Positions 17,483 through 28,079 of a DNA stretch of 45,952 bases are shown here, in pieces. The translations under genes and the position numbers were made by a program. Source of the stretch: Paracoccaceae bacterium (GTDB taxonomy: Bacteria > Pseudomonadota > Alphaproteobacteria > Rhodobacterales > Rhodobacteraceae); NCBI GenBank assembly GCA_003332035.1, contig QOQI01000006.1, positions 1-45,952 on the forward strand. Reading direction: 5' to 3'. Under the pieces are notes generated by a model. The model searched no databases and was not told where the DNA came from. It worked only from the letters and a program-made list of their open reading frames with translations. Each line of letters starts with the position of its first letter. Position 1 is the first letter of the stretch.

Positions 17483-18643
17483 ATGTTTATGTCTTCAATG
17501 GAATTTGATCTAGGTGATGATGTAAAAGCCATGCGTGATGCTGTGCACCGGTGGTCCCAAGACAGTCTGAAACCTTTGGCTGCTAAAATTGATAAGGATA
17601 ATTATTTTCCAGATCACCTTTGGCGAGAAATGGGTGATTTGGGTATCTTAGGTATAACGGTCGAGGGATATGGTGGAGCAGGTATGGGTTATCTCGCCCA
17701 CACTGTGGCAGTTGAGGAAATTGCAAGAGCTAGCGCATCTGTAAGTTTATCCTATGGGGCGCACTCAAATCTTTGTGTAAATCAAATCAATCTCAACGGT
17801 AATGATGAACAAAAGAGTAAATTTCTTCCAAAACTAATAAGTGGTGAGCATGTAGGAGCTCTTGCGATGTCAGAGCCAAGTGCGGGATCCGATGTGGTGT
17901 CAATGCAGCTTAGTGCAGAAAAACGAAACGGATACTACCGTTTAAATGGAAATAAGTATTGGATAACAAATGGCCCTGATGCTAGCGTTTTGGTCGTTTA
18001 TGCAAAGACTGATAAAGAGGCCGGTTCAAAAGGAATAACTGCCTTTATTATAGAGAAAGATATGGTTGGCTTCTCTACCAGCAAACATTTCGATAAATTG
18101 GGGATGCGGGGATCGAATACGGCTGAACTTATTTTTGAAGATGTTGAGGTGCCATTTGAAAATATGCTCGGAGAAGAGGGTAAAGGTGTCAATGTTCTTA
18201 TGTCGGGTTTGGATTATGAAAGGGTGGTTCTTTCGGGTATTGGAACTGGCATAATGGCTGCCTGCCTCGATGAGGTCTTGCCATATATGCTTGAACGAAA
18301 ACAGTTTGGTAAGAGTATTGGTGATTTCCAGCTCATGCAGGGAAAGATTGCTGATATGTACACAGCGATGAATTCCTCTCGAGCCTATGTTTATGAAGTT
18401 GCAAAAGCCTGTGATAGGGGAAATGTCACACGACAGGATGCAGCGGCCTGCGTTTTATATGCATCAGAAGAAGCAATGAAAGTGGCACACCAAGCAGTTC
18501 AGTCTCTGGGTGGAGCTGGTTATTTGAGTGATAATCCCGTTGGGCGGATTTTTAGAGATGCTAAATTAATGGAAATAGGAGCTGGTACATCTGAAATTAG
18601 GCGAATGCTCATCGGTCGCGAACTTGTTTCTTTAATGCGATAA
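17483..18643 (+). CDS. ivd: Isovaleryl-CoA dehydrogenase
   Basis: A 386-residue FAD acyl-CoA dehydrogenase that oxidises isovaleryl-CoA to 3-methylcrotonyl-CoA in leucine degradation. [11 protein letters not shown] and [10 protein letters not shown] are the FAD and substrate-binding blocks. The catalytic base matches Glu246 in [12 protein letters not shown], the position used by isovaleryl-CoA dehydrogenases rather than the C-terminal glutamate of medium-chain enzymes. [22 protein letters not shown] closes the domain. ATG 17453 lies inside the -10 box; AAGG eight bases upstream and the family N-terminus MFxxxMxFDLG support ATG 17483. It is the first gene of the operon with the carboxylase genes. 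Confidence 0.95.
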   Translation: MFMSSMEFDLGDDVKAMRDAVHRWSQDSLKPLAAKIDKDNYFPDHLWREMGDLGILGITVEGYGGAGMGYLAHTVAVEEIARASASVSLSYGAHSNLCVNQINLNGNDEQKSKFLPKLISGEHVGALAMSEPSAGSDVVSMQLSAEKRNGYYRLNGNKYWITNGPDASVLVVYAKTDKEAGSKGITAFIIEKDMVGFSTSKHFDKLGMRGSNTAELIFEDVEVPFENMLGEEGKGVNVLMSGLDYERVVLSGIGTGIMAACLDEVLPYMLERKQFGKSIGDFQLMQGKIADMYTAMNSSRAYVYEVAKACDRGNVTRQDAAACVLYASEEAMKVAHQAVQSLGGAGYLSDNPVGRIFRDAKLMEIGAGTSEIRRMLIGRELVSLMR

Positions 18644-18644
18644 A

Positions 18645-18962
18645 ATGAAATTTCCATGGGCTATTTTAAGTATTTTAAGTATGTCTGCTTTGGTATTAGG
18701 CCTATTATTAGGTATTAAAAGTATAAGAATAACCGAAACTGAAATTATAGATTTCTATGCGGATGATTTTGTGCGGAAAATGAATAAAAAAGGAGTTTCG
18801 ATCGATCGGTCGGCTTGTTATGCCAAGGTTTCCGAAAGCTTTTGGGAAAGAATGATTGTAGTATGTGATATCAATGCCTCCTCTTTTTTAGAGTATCCTG
18901 TTGGGGTTTGGGGGCAACTATTAGTTGAAGCACCTATTATTGGTTTGAGAGAGGGTATCTGA
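18645..18962 (+). CDS. Small membrane-anchored hypothetical protein in the leucine operon
   Basis: A 105-residue protein I do not recognise. Residues 5-23 form one hydrophobic helix (AILSILSMSALVLGLLLG), so it is probably anchored in the inner membrane. The remaining 80 residues are polar, with two cysteines (CYAKVSESFWERMIVVCD), and would lie in the periplasm if the N-terminus is inside. It starts one base after the ivd stop, and its own TGA shares a base with the next ATG, so it is translationally embedded in the operon. That tight placement suggests a role linked to isovalerate/leucine use, but no function can be assigned. Confidence 0.75.
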   Translation: MKFPWAILSILSMSALVLGLLLGIKSIRITETEIIDFYADDFVRKMNKKGVSIDRSACYAKVSESFWERMIVVCDINASSFLEYPVGVWGQLLVEAPIIGLREGI

Positions 18963-20518
18963 TGAAAAACTTCCCGTATCTTAAGCAAAAAAATGGAAAT
19001 TGGATTTGGGATTTTCCAAGTGAGTTGAACATGGCAGTTCAAGCATGTGATTATTGGGTCAATAAGTTTCCTGAAAAAGTATGTTTGAAAGACTTTACCA
19101 ATATAGATCAACCGATCTTATACACATACAAGGAATTGAGAAGTTTCGCAGATAGCATTGCGATTGAATTAACCAAGCGTGGGGTTGGATTTGGCGATCG
19201 TGTCGGAGTTTTGCTTTCGCAGGGTATTGGATGTGCCGCGAGCCATATTGCAATATGGAAATTAGGAGCAATTTCTATCCCTTTATTTAAATTATTTGGA
19301 CCTGATGCCCTCAAGATGAGGCTAGATGATGCACAGGCTAAGTGTACGATTACAGATTTTGAAGGGTCAAACGATCTTCTGCCTAACGAATTTGACCGAT
19401 TAATTTTCGATGATATTGGAAAGATTGATGAGCCTTTCAAAGCTCAGGCAACAAAAGCCGACACACCTGCCGTTCTTATTTACACGTCGGGGACCACCGG
19501 GCCGCCCAAAGGTGCACTACATGCACAGCGTATTTTGGCTGGTCATATCCCAGGAGTGTCAATGAGCCATAATCATCTTGGGCATGACGATGATTGTCTG
19601 TGGACGCCGGCAGACTGGGCATGGATTGGTGGTCTTTTTGACGTATTGATGCCTGGCTTAGCACTAGGTGTTCCAGTAGTTGCCTCTAAAATGCAGAAAT
19701 TTGCACCTAAAGATACGGAAGAAATAATATCTAGAGGAAAGGTGCGTAATATTTTTTTTCCACCAACCGCTTTGAGAATTTTGAAGGCATCTGATCTAAG
19801 AATAAGTAACTTAAGGTCGGTTGCTTGTGGTGGTGAGCCTTTAGGTGCGGAAATGTTGGAGTGGGGAAAAAGAAATTTGGATACAACGATCAATGAGTTT
19901 TACGGCCAAACAGAGTGTAATATGGTCGTGAGCAATTGTAATGCTGATAACGAGCCAATTCTGGGCTTAATGGGTAAACCTGTGCCTGGTCATGAGGTTA
20001 ATGTATTGGACTTAGATGGTATCCCTACAAAGGAAGAAGGAGAAGTTGCTATAAAGCGCGGCTCTGCAAGTATGATGTTGGAATATTGGCGCCGGCCTAA
20101 TCAAACAGAGGAAAAGTTTAATGGTGATTGGCTACTGACAGGTGATCGGGGACAGTTTCACGCTGAAGGGATCAAATTTATTGGCAGAGATGATGATGTA
20201 ATTAATTCTGCAGGCTATAGAATTGGTCCATCTGAGGTTGAGGATTGCTTATTAATGCATCCAGCCGTTGCTACGGTTGGTATAGTTGGGAAACCTGACC
20301 GGTCGCGGGGTGAAATAGTTAAGGCGTATGTAGTTGTGAAGGTTGGTCACAAAGCCGATGACGATTTAATTATATCTTTGCAAGATTTTGTAAAACAGAG
20401 GTTGGCTAAGCATCTTTATCCACGAGAAATTAGCTTTTTAGAAGAATTGCCAATGACTGTTACGGGAAAAGTAATTAGGAGAAAATTGCGAGAAAAAGCA
20501 GTTTTGGAGTGTAAATAG
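18962..20518 (+). CDS. AMP-forming acyl-CoA synthetase
   Basis: A 518-residue adenylate-forming ligase. The P-loop is [12 protein letters not shown] (residues 173-184), followed by [32 protein letters not shown] (hinge), and the catalytic Lys503 in TVTGKVIRR. Overall it resembles acetyl-CoA synthetase-like and medium-chain acyl-CoA synthetases. Between ivd and mccB it most likely activates a branched short-chain acid such as isovalerate, or the acetoacetate end-product; which one cannot be decided by eye. The start ATG overlaps the preceding TGA (TGATG), and mccB begins eight bases after its stop. Confidence 0.88.
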   Translation: MKNFPYLKQKNGNWIWDFPSELNMAVQACDYWVNKFPEKVCLKDFTNIDQPILYTYKELRSFADSIAIELTKRGVGFGDRVGVLLSQGIGCAASHIAIWKLGAISIPLFKLFGPDALKMRLDDAQAKCTITDFEGSNDLLPNEFDRLIFDDIGKIDEPFKAQATKADTPAVLIYTSGTTGPPKGALHAQRILAGHIPGVSMSHNHLGHDDDCLWTPADWAWIGGLFDVLMPGLALGVPVVASKMQKFAPKDTEEIISRGKVRNIFFPPTALRILKASDLRISNLRSVACGGEPLGAEMLEWGKRNLDTTINEFYGQTECNMVVSNCNADNEPILGLMGKPVPGHEVNVLDLDGIPTKEEGEVAIKRGSASMMLEYWRRPNQTEEKFNGDWLLTGDRGQFHAEGIKFIGRDDDVINSAGYRIGPSEVEDCLLMHPAVATVGIVGKPDRSRGEIVKAYVVVKVGHKADDDLIISLQDFVKQRLAKHLYPREISFLEELPMTVTGKVIRRKLREKAVLECK

Positions 20519-20526
20519 GAACGGCG

Positions 20527-22131
20527 ATGAAACTCAAATCTCAAATATCGACATCAAGTGATATCTTTAAAGATAACATGAATAAACATTTAAAAGATAT
20601 TGAAAATATTAGTAAGTTAGCAAAAAAAAATTCTTTGGGTGGTCCTGAAATATCAAGAGCAAAGCATGTAAAGCGTGGGAAGATGCTCCCGAGAGACAGA
20701 GTATCGGGGTTGTTGGATATTGGTTCTTATTTTGTTGAAATTGGAAGCTTTGCTGCGCAAGATCTTTACGAGGGTGCTGCGCCAGGTGCTGGTTTAATAG
20801 CTGGCATTGGAATTGTTGAGGGTCAGGCATGTATGATTGTTTGCAATGATGCCACAGTTAAAGGTGGAACATATTTCCCCTTATCTGTTAAAAAGCATTT
20901 GAGAGCACAAGAAATAGCTGAGAGATGTCAGCTGCCTTGCATATATTTGGTTGATAGTGGCGGTGCAAACTTACCAAATCAAGATGAGGTATTTCCTGAC
21001 CGAGACCATTTTGGAAGAATTTTTTATAACCAGGCTAGAATGTCTGCAAAAGGAATTCCACAAATTGCAGTTGTGATGGGTTCTTGCACTGCTGGAGGTG
21101 CGTATGTACCCGCCATGTCAGACGTGACCATAATTGTCAAAAATCAAGGAACTATTTTTCTAGCTGGACCACCACTAGTAAAGGCAGCCACTGGTGAGGT
21201 TGTGAATGCAGAGGACTTGGGCGGCGGCGATATTCATACAAGTTCTTCGGGCGTTGCTGATTATTTAGCTGATGATGATCGTCAAGCATTGGTGATGGCA
21301 CGCAGGTCAATAAAAAATCTTAATAGAAAGCATCCTGAGCCTGTTAAAATGCTAGATGTTCAAGAACCTGATTATGATCCGAATGAAATCATCGGTGTAG
21401 TTCCGCATGATTTGCGAACAATCTATGACGTGCGTGAGGTTATTGCTAGATTAGTTGATGGCTCTGTATTTGACGAATTTAAATCTCGGTTTGGAGAAAC
21501 GCTTGTTACTGGCTTCGCCCATATTATGGGCTGTCCTGTAGGTGTTATTGCCAATAATGGGGTTCTTTTTTCTGAATCAGCTCAAAAAGGTGCGCATTTT
21601 ATTGAATTGTGCTCACAAAGAAAAATCCCCTTAATTTTTTTGCAAAATATCAGTGGCTTTATGGTGGGTAAAAAGTATGAAAATGAGGGTATAGCTCGCC
21701 ATGGAGCCAAACTGGTGACAGCAGTTGCTACAACTGAAGTGCCCAAAATAACCTTAATTATTGGTGGCAGTTTCGGGGCGGGTAATTACGGAATGGCTGG
21801 CAGAGCGTACGATCCATGCTTTTTATGGACTTGGCCCAACTCTCGTATTTCTGTAATGGGGGGAGCCCAGGCGGCTAATGTTTTGGCAACAATTAAGAGA
21901 GATCAAATGGAACGCCGAGGAGATGTTTGGAGTGAAAAAGAAGAATTAGCTTTCAAACAACCTACGCTTGAAATGTTTGAAAAACAAAGTCATCCTATTT
22001 ATGCTTCGGCTCGCCTTTGGGATGATGGAATTATTGACCCTAGGAATTCCAGAGAGGTTTTGGGTCTTTCACTACAAATAGCTTTAAATGCACCAATAAA
22101 AGATACAAATTTTGGCTTGTTTCGAATGTAA
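20527..22131 (+). CDS. mccB: Methylcrotonyl-CoA carboxylase, carboxyltransferase (beta) subunit
   Basis: A 534-residue carboxyltransferase subunit of biotin-dependent 3-methylcrotonyl-CoA carboxylase, which makes 3-methylglutaconyl-CoA in leucine breakdown. Two crotonase-like halves are visible: the N-terminal one with [18 protein letters not shown] and [15 protein letters not shown], the C-terminal one with [20 protein letters not shown] and [18 protein letters not shown]. The length and the [10 protein letters not shown] signature favour MCC over propionyl-CoA carboxylase. Operon context with ivd and a biotin-carrying alpha subunit agrees. A 112-base AT-rich gap precedes mccA, longer than other gaps in this unit. 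Confidence 0.95.
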   Translation: MKLKSQISTSSDIFKDNMNKHLKDIENISKLAKKNSLGGPEISRAKHVKRGKMLPRDRVSGLLDIGSYFVEIGSFAAQDLYEGAAPGAGLIAGIGIVEGQACMIVCNDATVKGGTYFPLSVKKHLRAQEIAERCQLPCIYLVDSGGANLPNQDEVFPDRDHFGRIFYNQARMSAKGIPQIAVVMGSCTAGGAYVPAMSDVTIIVKNQGTIFLAGPPLVKAATGEVVNAEDLGGGDIHTSSSGVADYLADDDRQALVMARRSIKNLNRKHPEPVKMLDVQEPDYDPNEIIGVVPHDLRTIYDVREVIARLVDGSVFDEFKSRFGETLVTGFAHIMGCPVGVIANNGVLFSESAQKGAHFIELCSQRKIPLIFLQNISGFMVGKKYENEGIARHGAKLVTAVATTEVPKITLIIGGSFGAGNYGMAGRAYDPCFLWTWPNSRISVMGGAQAANVLATIKRDQMERRGDVWSEKEELAFKQPTLEMFEKQSHPIYASARLWDDGIIDPRNSREVLGLSLQIALNAPIKDTNFGLFRM

Positions 22132-22243
22132 ATAAAGGAATTTTTTATTATTACTCTTAAAAATTTATTTAGAAATTAAGGATAATTTAAATAATAAATT
22201 TTACGATTTTAGGGCATCTTTTAGTTTATGAAGGATAATACTG

Positions 22244-24169
22244 TTGTTCAATAAAGTTTTAATAGCAAATAGGGGTGAAATTGCTTGCCGGATTGCTGAA
22301 ACTGCAAAAAAAATAGGCTTGAGAACTGTTGCAGTCTTTTCTGAGGTAGATACCGAATCCAAGCATGTAAGCTTATGTGATGAGGCATTTGTTATAGAAA
22401 GCTCAACGCCTCTTGAAAGCTATTTGAGCCAGGATAAAATTATTGATATTGCTAAAAAAACAAATGCTGGTGCTATTCATCCAGGTTATGGATTTTTATC
22501 TGAAAATTCTGAATTTGCCCAAAAGGTTGAGGAGGCTGGGCTTGTTTTTATAGGTCCTGATTTTAAAGCTATTGAAATTATGGGACAGAAGGATGCTGCG
22601 AAAAAAGCTATGTCTCAAGCTGGTATTTCGACTATTCCTGGTTACCATGGCGACAATCAGACTGATAACAAGTTGATGGAGGAAGCAGCATCGATAGGTT
22701 ACCCAGTTTTGATCAAAGCGGTTGCTGGAGGTGGTGGAAAAGGTATGCGCTTGGTTAAAAATCAAAGAGATTTTTTGACCCTTTTATCAAGCGCTCGGAC
22801 TGAAGCTGAAAAAGCCTTTGGTAATAACAGGGTCCTAATAGAAAAGTATATTTCATCTCCTCGCCATATTGAAGTTCAGATATTTGGTGATGGCCAATCG
22901 GCCATTCACTTATTTGAGCGAGATTGTTCGCTACAGCGCAGACATCAAAAAGTTTTAGAGGAATGTCCAGCTCCGGGAATGACTGCCAAAATGAGAAAGG
23001 CGATGTGTAGAGCGGCTGTCACGGCGGCTGAAACTATCGGTTACAAGGGCGCTGGTACAGTAGAGTTTATTGTTGATGGATCTGACGGTCTAAAAGAAGA
23101 TCGATTTTGGTTTATGGAGATGAACACGCGTCTTCAAGTGGAGCACCCAATAACTGAAGAAATCACTGGAATTGATCTGGTAGCTTGGCAATTTGACGTT
23201 GCTATGGGCAGACCGCTGGAAAAAAAACAAAAAGATATTTCTATGCAAGGACACTCTTTTGAAGCAAGAATTTATGCAGAGGATCCAAATAATCAGTTTT
23301 TACCAGATACTGGGAAAATTATTCACCTAAACTTTCCATTAAATGTTCGTGTCGATACCGGAATAAGAACTGGCGACATTGTTTCTCCTTTTTTCGACCC
23401 AATGCTGGCTAAGATAGTCTCACATGGAAAAGATAGATCAAGCGCACTTTCAAACCTAAAGAAAGCGTTAAAAGAAACAGAAATTGTCGGAGTTAAAACA
23501 AATTTGAACTTGCTTTATAATTTGACGCAGAACTCTGACGTCAAAATGGGGATGGTACAGACTGGTCTTATTGAAGAAAATATTGAAAAATTGACTGGTC
23601 AAAATTCAATTTCTAATAAGGCTATTATCGCGGCTGCTTTATCTTATTTTGCACCAAGGGCAGATCATTTTTCCTATTCACATTGGATCAAAATTTCTCA
23701 CAAAATAAAATTATTTGTTGGCGATAAAATTATCGAAATTGAGTTGTCTCAGCCAGATGTTAATAAAGTACAAATTTCGTTTGATGGAGAGGCTTTTAAT
23801 TTGGTTTTTAGTAAAAACCATTGGTCTTTTGAAGGAAACCCATTGCCCAAGTCAAAAAAATTTGATGATGAAATTATTGTATTTAATGGTGGTCAGATTT
23901 TATTTAAAGTTCAAAATCCTTATGAAGTTCCAAAAGAAACTAAATTTGAAACTAGCGACATTTTATCTCCCATGCCTGGTATGGTATCAAAAATTTATAT
24001 TGGAAATGGCTGCAAGGTGCTCAAAGGTCAGCGTATTTTATCGTTAGAGGCTATGAAGATGGAATACGAGGTAATTGCTCCTAATGATTGTTACATTAAA
24101 ACAGTAAATTTTGAAGTTGGAGATTTTGTTCAATCGGGTACAAAATTATGTGATTTTTCAGAAGTTTAA
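22244..24169 (+). CDS. mccA: Methylcrotonyl-CoA carboxylase, biotin carboxylase/BCCP (alpha) subunit
   Basis: A 641-residue alpha subunit. Biotin carboxylase domain comes first (LIANRGEIACRI; GGGGKGMRLV ATP loop; EMNTRLQVEHPITEEITG), then a connecting region, then the biotin carrier domain at the C-terminus, with the biotinylated Lys605 in LEAMKMEYEV. The start is TTG 22244, with AAGGA eight bases upstream, giving the family N-terminus MFNKVLIANRG; the nearby ATG at 22229 is in another frame. With MccB it forms the MCC holoenzyme, and the biotin ligase encoded at 39.6 kb is its likely activator. The next gene is nuoA, so the usual hydratase and HMG-CoA lyase genes are missing here. Confidence 0.96.
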   Translation: MFNKVLIANRGEIACRIAETAKKIGLRTVAVFSEVDTESKHVSLCDEAFVIESSTPLESYLSQDKIIDIAKKTNAGAIHPGYGFLSENSEFAQKVEEAGLVFIGPDFKAIEIMGQKDAAKKAMSQAGISTIPGYHGDNQTDNKLMEEAASIGYPVLIKAVAGGGGKGMRLVKNQRDFLTLLSSARTEAEKAFGNNRVLIEKYISSPRHIEVQIFGDGQSAIHLFERDCSLQRRHQKVLEECPAPGMTAKMRKAMCRAAVTAAETIGYKGAGTVEFIVDGSDGLKEDRFWFMEMNTRLQVEHPITEEITGIDLVAWQFDVAMGRPLEKKQKDISMQGHSFEARIYAEDPNNQFLPDTGKIIHLNFPLNVRVDTGIRTGDIVSPFFDPMLAKIVSHGKDRSSALSNLKKALKETEIVGVKTNLNLLYNLTQNSDVKMGMVQTGLIEENIEKLTGQNSISNKAIIAAALSYFAPRADHFSYSHWIKISHKIKLFVGDKIIEIELSQPDVNKVQISFDGEAFNLVFSKNHWSFEGNPLPKSKKFDDEIIVFNGGQILFKVQNPYEVPKETKFETSDILSPMPGMVSKIYIGNGCKVLKGQRILSLEAMKMEYEVIAPNDCYIKTVNFEVGDFVQSGTKLCDFSEV

Positions 24170-24317
24170 TAAGTCCTTATCTTCTGTCTTTGCTTAGCTT
24201 TTCTTTTTAAATATAAGTTTAGTTCCTTATCGCTTTTTTCATGTGTTGACCCTCTTGAATTAGAGCGGTAAACCCCTAGCTATTAGCCGGAGCAAAGAGC
24301 TTAGTTAGCTTGCACAA

Positions 24318-24695
24318 ATGGAGCCATCTGTGGACGATCTTTTGTTACAATATCTGCCTATTCTCATTTTTTTGGGTATAGCTCTTGGTCTTGGGCTCGT
24401 TTTACTGTTGGCGGCTGCCGTGATTGCTGTACGAAACCCTGATCCTGAAAAGGTGTCTGCCTACGAGTGTGGGTTCAATGCCTTTGATGATGCGCGTATG
24501 AAATTTGACGTTAGATTTTATTTGGTATCGATCTTATTCATTATTTTTGACCTTGAAATAGCATTTTTATTTCCATGGGCGGTAGCCTTTCAAGATGTTA
24601 GTATGGTTGGCTTCTGGTCCATGATGGTATTTTTGAGCGTGTTAACCATTGGATTTGCCTATGAGTGGAAAAAAGGGGCATTAGAATGGGAGTGA
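24318..24695 (+). CDS. nuoA: NADH-quinone oxidoreductase subunit A
   Basis: A 125-residue membrane subunit of complex I (ND3 homologue). Three hydrophobic helices are visible. The loop after the first carries the conserved cysteine (Cys51, in AYECGFNAF), the ND3 loop involved in active/deactive switching in other organisms. [20 protein letters not shown] is the family signature. It is the first gene of the nuo operon. The 148 bases upstream should hold the promoter: TTGACC at 24246 with TAAACC 17 bases later is a weak candidate. I do not see a convincing Shine-Dalgarno close to the ATG. Its end overlaps the nuoB start by ten bases. Confidence 0.96.
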   Translation: MEPSVDDLLLQYLPILIFLGIALGLGLVLLLAAAVIAVRNPDPEKVSAYECGFNAFDDARMKFDVRFYLVSILFIIFDLEIAFLFPWAVAFQDVSMVGFWSMMVFLSVLTIGFAYEWKKGALEWE

Positions 24696-25219
24696 TGCTC
24701 GGCGATAACACTGCTGGTGCTGATCTAGAGAATTCTGCACGAGAGCTTAATGACCAGCTTCAAGATAAAGGGTTTTTGATAACTTCAACAGAAGATATCA
24801 TAAATTGGGCTAGAACGGGCTCTTTGCATTGGATGACTTTTGGGTTGGCTTGCTGTGCTGTTGAAATGATGCACACATCAATGCCACGATATGATTTAGA
24901 GCGTTTTGGTGTGGCGCCTCGCGCATCACCACGCCAATCAGATTTGATGATAGTAGCTGGAACTTTGACTAATAAAATGGCTCCAGCTTTAAGAAAAGTA
25001 TATGATCAAATGCCAGAACCTCGATACGTTATTTCGATGGGTTCGTGCGCAAATGGCGGTGGATATTATCACTATAGCTACTCCGTTGTGCGCGGTTGTG
25101 ATCGGATAGTGCCTGTTGATGTGTATGTTCCAGGTTGTCCCCCTACAGCAGAGGCGCTTTTATATGGTATTTTAACGCTGCAGAAAAAAATTCGAAGAAC
25201 GGGTACAATCAAAAGATGA
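24686..25219 (+). CDS. nuoB: NADH-quinone oxidoreductase subunit B
   Basis: A 177-residue peripheral-arm subunit (PSST homologue) holding 4Fe-4S cluster N2, the last electron donor to quinone. Its ligands are the adjacent Cys56-Cys57 pair (FGLACCAVE), Cys121 (GSCANGGG) and Cys151 (VPGCPP). The longest frame starts at GTG 24665, but ATG 24686 yields the family-like [11 protein letters not shown] and overlaps nuoA; ATG 24695 is a second option. The stop overlaps the nuoC start (ATGA), consistent with coupled synthesis of adjacent complex I subunits. Confidence 0.96.
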   Translation: MGVMLGDNTAGADLENSARELNDQLQDKGFLITSTEDIINWARTGSLHWMTFGLACCAVEMMHTSMPRYDLERFGVAPRASPRQSDLMIVAGTLTNKMAPALRKVYDQMPEPRYVISMGSCANGGGYYHYSYSVVRGCDRIVPVDVYVPGCPPTAEALLYGILTLQKKIRRTGTIKR

Positions 25220-25815
25220 CCGCTGAGCTTCAAGAATTACAGCAATATTTGGATAACAAGCGCGTCGATTGCGTTTTGGCTTCTGATATTACGCATGGTG
25301 AATTGTCCGTTGATGTTGCTCCGGCTCAAATTTACGGTCTGGTTGAGTTTTTAAAGGTAGACCCGCGCTGTAAATTTTCATCGCTGGTTGATATTACTGC
25401 AGTAGACTATCCGGAACGGGTTAAGCGTTTCGACATAGTATACCATTTTTTATCTATGTATCAGAATAAGCGCATTAGGTTACGTGTGTCTTTGAGAGAC
25501 CTAGATATGCTAGCGTCAATCGTTGACATACATCCTTCAGCTAATTGGTTTGAGAGGGAAGTTTTTGATATGTTTGGTATAATGTTTACTGGCCATCCAG
25601 ATATGCGAAGAATTTTGACAGATTATGGATTTCGAGGACACCCATTGAGAAAAGATTTTCCGACATCAGGTTATACTGAAGTAAGGTACGATGATGTGGA
25701 GAAAAGGGTTGTCTACGAACCTGTAAAGCTTGTGCAAGAATATCGAAAATTTGACTTTATGTCCCCTTGGGAAGGTGCTGACTATATTTTGCCGGAAGAA
25801 GGGGGCGATAACTAA
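25216..25815 (+). CDS. nuoC: NADH-quinone oxidoreductase subunit C
   Basis: A 199-residue peripheral-arm subunit (30 kDa homologue) that packs against NuoD; it carries no cofactor. The family signature [12 protein letters not shown]-(M/F)TGHPD and the [19 protein letters not shown] block are clear. The frame is open upstream to 25135, but ATG 25216 is coupled to the nuoB stop by an ATGA overlap and gives a normal N-terminus. NuoC and NuoD are separate genes here, unlike the fused NuoCD of enterobacteria, as expected in alphaproteobacteria. Its TAA shares a base with the nuoD ATG. Confidence 0.97.
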   Translation: MTAELQELQQYLDNKRVDCVLASDITHGELSVDVAPAQIYGLVEFLKVDPRCKFSSLVDITAVDYPERVKRFDIVYHFLSMYQNKRIRLRVSLRDLDMLASIVDIHPSANWFEREVFDMFGIMFTGHPDMRRILTDYGFRGHPLRKDFPTSGYTEVRYDDVEKRVVYEPVKLVQEYRKFDFMSPWEGADYILPEEGGDN

Positions 25816-27029
25816 TGGATGGCTCTAAGGGGTTTGAGGATGTTCTTACAGGTGAACAAAAAATCCGTAATTTTAATATCAATTTTGGACCTCAACACCC
25901 GGCCGCGCATGGGGTCTTAAGGCTTGTGCTAGAGCTCGATGGGGAAATAGTTGAGCGTTGTGACCCACATATTGGATTACTGCATCGCGGTACTGAGAAA
26001 TTGATGGAAAGCCGAACTTATTTGCAAAACCTCCCGTATTTTGATCGTTTGGACTACGTTGCGCCAATGAACCAGGAACATGCTTGGTGCCTTGCAATTG
26101 AGCGACTGACGAATACAGAGATTCCCAAAAGAGCATCACTAATTCGCGTTTTATTTTCCGAAATAGGGCGTGTACTTAATCATCTTCTCAATGTTACGAC
26201 ACAAGCTATGGATGTTGGGGCTCTCACACCACCTTTATGGGGGTTTGAGGAGAGAGAAAAGCTTATGATTTTTTATGAGCGAGCATGTGGCGCTCGTCTT
26301 CACGCGGCTTATTTTAGGCCTGGTGGTGTGCATCAAGATCTAACACCAGAGCTGTTAAGTGATATTGATAGCTGGGCAGTAGAGTTTCCCAAAGTTATTG
26401 ACGACATAAATACTCTGCTCACTGAAAATAGAATATTTAAGCAGAGAAATGTAGATATTGGCATCGTAACTGAGGACGATATCCAGAATTATGGGTTTTC
26501 AGGAGTTATGGTGCGAGGGTCTGGGTTGGCCTGGGATTTAAGGCGGGCTCAGCCCTATGAATGTTATGATGAATTTGAGTTTCAAATTCCTGTCGGTAAG
26601 AATGGCGACTGTTATGACCGTTATCTAGTTCGTATGGAGGAAATGCGTCAGTCCGTTGCGATTATTAGGCAAGCCATTGAAAAGCTTAAATTTGAAACTG
26701 GGCCTGTGTTGGCAGAGGGTAAATTATGTCCGCCCAGAAGGGTAGAAATGAAAAAATCAATGGAGGCATTGATACATCATTTTAAGCTCTATACAGAAGG
26801 TTTTCATGTTCCTGAGGGTGAGGTTTACGCATCCGTTGAGGCGCCAAAGGGAGAGTTTGGTGTTTTCCTTGTATCGGATGGTTCGAATAAGCCATATAGA
26901 GCTAAAATTAGAGCGCCAGGTTATCTGCACCTTCAAGCTATGGATCATATGGCCTCAGGTCATCAGTTAGCAGACGTTGCTGCTATTATTGGCACGATGG
27001 ATGTGGTTTTTGGGGAGATTGATCGATGA
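25815..27029 (+). CDS. nuoD: NADH-quinone oxidoreductase subunit D
   Basis: A 404-residue peripheral-arm subunit (49 kDa homologue) that forms, with NuoB and NuoH, the quinone-binding pocket. [10 protein letters not shown] (His28, His32) and the following LELDGE are the signature loop. [19 protein letters not shown] carries the tyrosine region near the quinone head group, and the protein ends in the typical VFGEIDR. Length is standard. The start overlaps the nuoC stop (TAATG). A tiny open frame begins on its stop codon and runs to just before nuoE. Confidence 0.98.
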   Translation: MDGSKGFEDVLTGEQKIRNFNINFGPQHPAAHGVLRLVLELDGEIVERCDPHIGLLHRGTEKLMESRTYLQNLPYFDRLDYVAPMNQEHAWCLAIERLTNTEIPKRASLIRVLFSEIGRVLNHLLNVTTQAMDVGALTPPLWGFEEREKLMIFYERACGARLHAAYFRPGGVHQDLTPELLSDIDSWAVEFPKVIDDINTLLTENRIFKQRNVDIGIVTEDDIQNYGFSGVMVRGSGLAWDLRRAQPYECYDEFEFQIPVGKNGDCYDRYLVRMEEMRQSVAIIRQAIEKLKFETGPVLAEGKLCPPRRVEMKKSMEALIHHFKLYTEGFHVPEGEVYASVEAPKGEFGVFLVSDGSNKPYRAKIRAPGYLHLQAMDHMASGHQLADVAAIIGTMDVVFGEIDR

Positions 27030-27082
27030 TCAAACTCTTTTCGTATACTGGTTCAAAAACTAAACTTACGAGGCTTTGTTAG
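27026..27082 (+). CDS. Mini-ORF bridging nuoD and nuoE (18 aa)
   Basis: An 18-codon frame ([18 protein letters not shown]) whose ATG overlaps the nuoD TGA as ATGA and whose TAG ends one base before the nuoE ATG. It fills the nuoD-nuoE gap exactly. The peptide is short, basic and not recognisable. It may keep ribosomes moving into nuoE, be the remnant of a larger gene, or be chance. Confidence 0.3.
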   Translation: MIKLFSYTGSKTKLTRLC

Positions 27083-27083
27083 A

Positions 27084-27794
27084 ATGCTCCGCAGATTGCA
27101 TCCAGACCAGCCTGAATCTTTTGCTTTTTCACCTGAAAATCAGAAATGGGCTGAGGCTCAAGTGACTAAATATCCTGAGGGGAGGGAGGCATCAGCAGTA
27201 ATACCTCTTTTGTGGCGCGCTCAGGAGCAAGAAGGATGGCTTTCCCGCCCAGCAATTGAGTTTGTCGCGGATATGTTGAATATGGCCCATATTCGTGCTC
27301 TAGAAGTCGCGACTTTTTACTTTATGTTTCAACTTCATCCTGTTGGATCAGTGGCACATGTGCAGGTGTGTGGTACTTTATCGTGTATGTTGTCCGGGGC
27401 AGAAGATCTTATAGGTATATGTAAAGAAAAGATTTCACCAACTCCACATACAATTTCAAAAGATGGTAAGTTATCTTGGGAGGAGGTGGAATGCCTAGGT
27501 GCTTGTACCAATGCCCCAATGGCACAAATTGGAAAAGATTACTACGAAGATCTTTCAAATCAAAGGTTTGGAGAGGTAATTGAAGACTTAAGAAATGGGT
27601 CTGCTCCTAGCCCAGGCCCTCAAAATGGACGTTTTTCGGTGGAGCCATCCCTTGGCTTGACAACTTTATTGGCGGGTGAGGGTGATAGACCATCTACCAA
27701 TGAGAGTGTTTCGCTAGCCGAAAAATTTAATGATACAATAAAAAAAATAGATGGGTCTGAGGTTAACTTATCAGTCCGCTGGGATAAACAATGA
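27084..27794 (+). CDS. nuoE: NADH-quinone oxidoreductase subunit E
   Basis: A 236-residue subunit (24 kDa homologue) of the NADH-dehydrogenase module with 2Fe-2S cluster N1a. Its ligands are Cys96 and Cys101 (VCGTLSCM), and Cys137 and Cys141 (CLGAC). The thioredoxin-like core ends near residue 170. A tail of about 65 residues, rich in Pro, Ser and Gly, then extends beyond the core length of most bacterial NuoE proteins, as I recall from other Rhodobacterales. The start at [13 protein letters not shown] fits the family. NuoF, its partner, lies two small frames downstream. Confidence 0.96.
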   Translation: MLRRLHPDQPESFAFSPENQKWAEAQVTKYPEGREASAVIPLLWRAQEQEGWLSRPAIEFVADMLNMAHIRALEVATFYFMFQLHPVGSVAHVQVCGTLSCMLSGAEDLIGICKEKISPTPHTISKDGKLSWEEVECLGACTNAPMAQIGKDYYEDLSNQRFGEVIEDLRNGSAPSPGPQNGRFSVEPSLGLTTLLAGEGDRPSTNESVSLAEKFNDTIKKIDGSEVNLSVRWDKQ

Positions 27795-27847
27795 TGTTAA
27801 GTTGGGCAATAAAATATTTAGAGCACATATATTGTAAAAAGGGATAA
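27791..27847 (+). CDS. Mini-ORF bridging nuoE and the DUF5337-like gene (18 aa)
   Basis: An 18-residue frame ([18 protein letters not shown]) that starts on the nuoE stop (ATGA) and whose TAA directly abuts the ATG at 27848. The peptide could be a short amphipathic helix with a basic end. Function unknown; see the mini-ORF finding. Confidence 0.3.
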   Translation: MMLSWAIKYLEHIYCKKG

Positions 27848-28072
27848 ATGGGCGAGTTAAAGAAAAATATAAAAGAAAAACAGAGTCGGTTGATAGCGAT
27901 CGTAATTGCTGGCTCTGTTTTATTTTGGACTATAATACAAGGCGCAGCGCCTTCACTTGAGATATCAGCCAGATATATGCTGCTAATAGATTTTATGACT
28001 TTAGCTGCATTAACTTGGTGTTTGATTTCATTGTATAAAATTTTTAGTTCGCGTCGAGAAACAAAGGGGTAA
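27848..28072 (+). CDS. Small membrane protein, DUF5337-like, in nuo operon
   Basis: A 74-residue protein with a basic N-terminus ([10 protein letters not shown]), two hydrophobic segments (about 16-31 and 43-61) separated by a short loop with SARYMLL, and a basic C-terminus. This two-helix hairpin with both ends inside matches what I recall of DUF5337 proteins found in Rhodobacterales nuo operons, always between nuoE and nuoF. No function is established; a lineage-specific accessory or assembly factor of complex I is the natural guess. The ATG immediately follows the TAA of a mini-ORF, and nuoF starts seven bases after its stop. Confidence 0.75.
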   Translation: MGELKKNIKEKQSRLIAIVIAGSVLFWTIIQGAAPSLEISARYMLLIDFMTLAALTWCLISLYKIFSSRRETKG

Positions 28073-28079
28073 TTTTGTA

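Noticed and set aside
24170-24317. Terminator after mccA
   Set aside because: The gap is T-rich on the plus strand, but I could not find a stem before any T-run; only a weak promoter-like TTGACC-17-TAAACC is visible.
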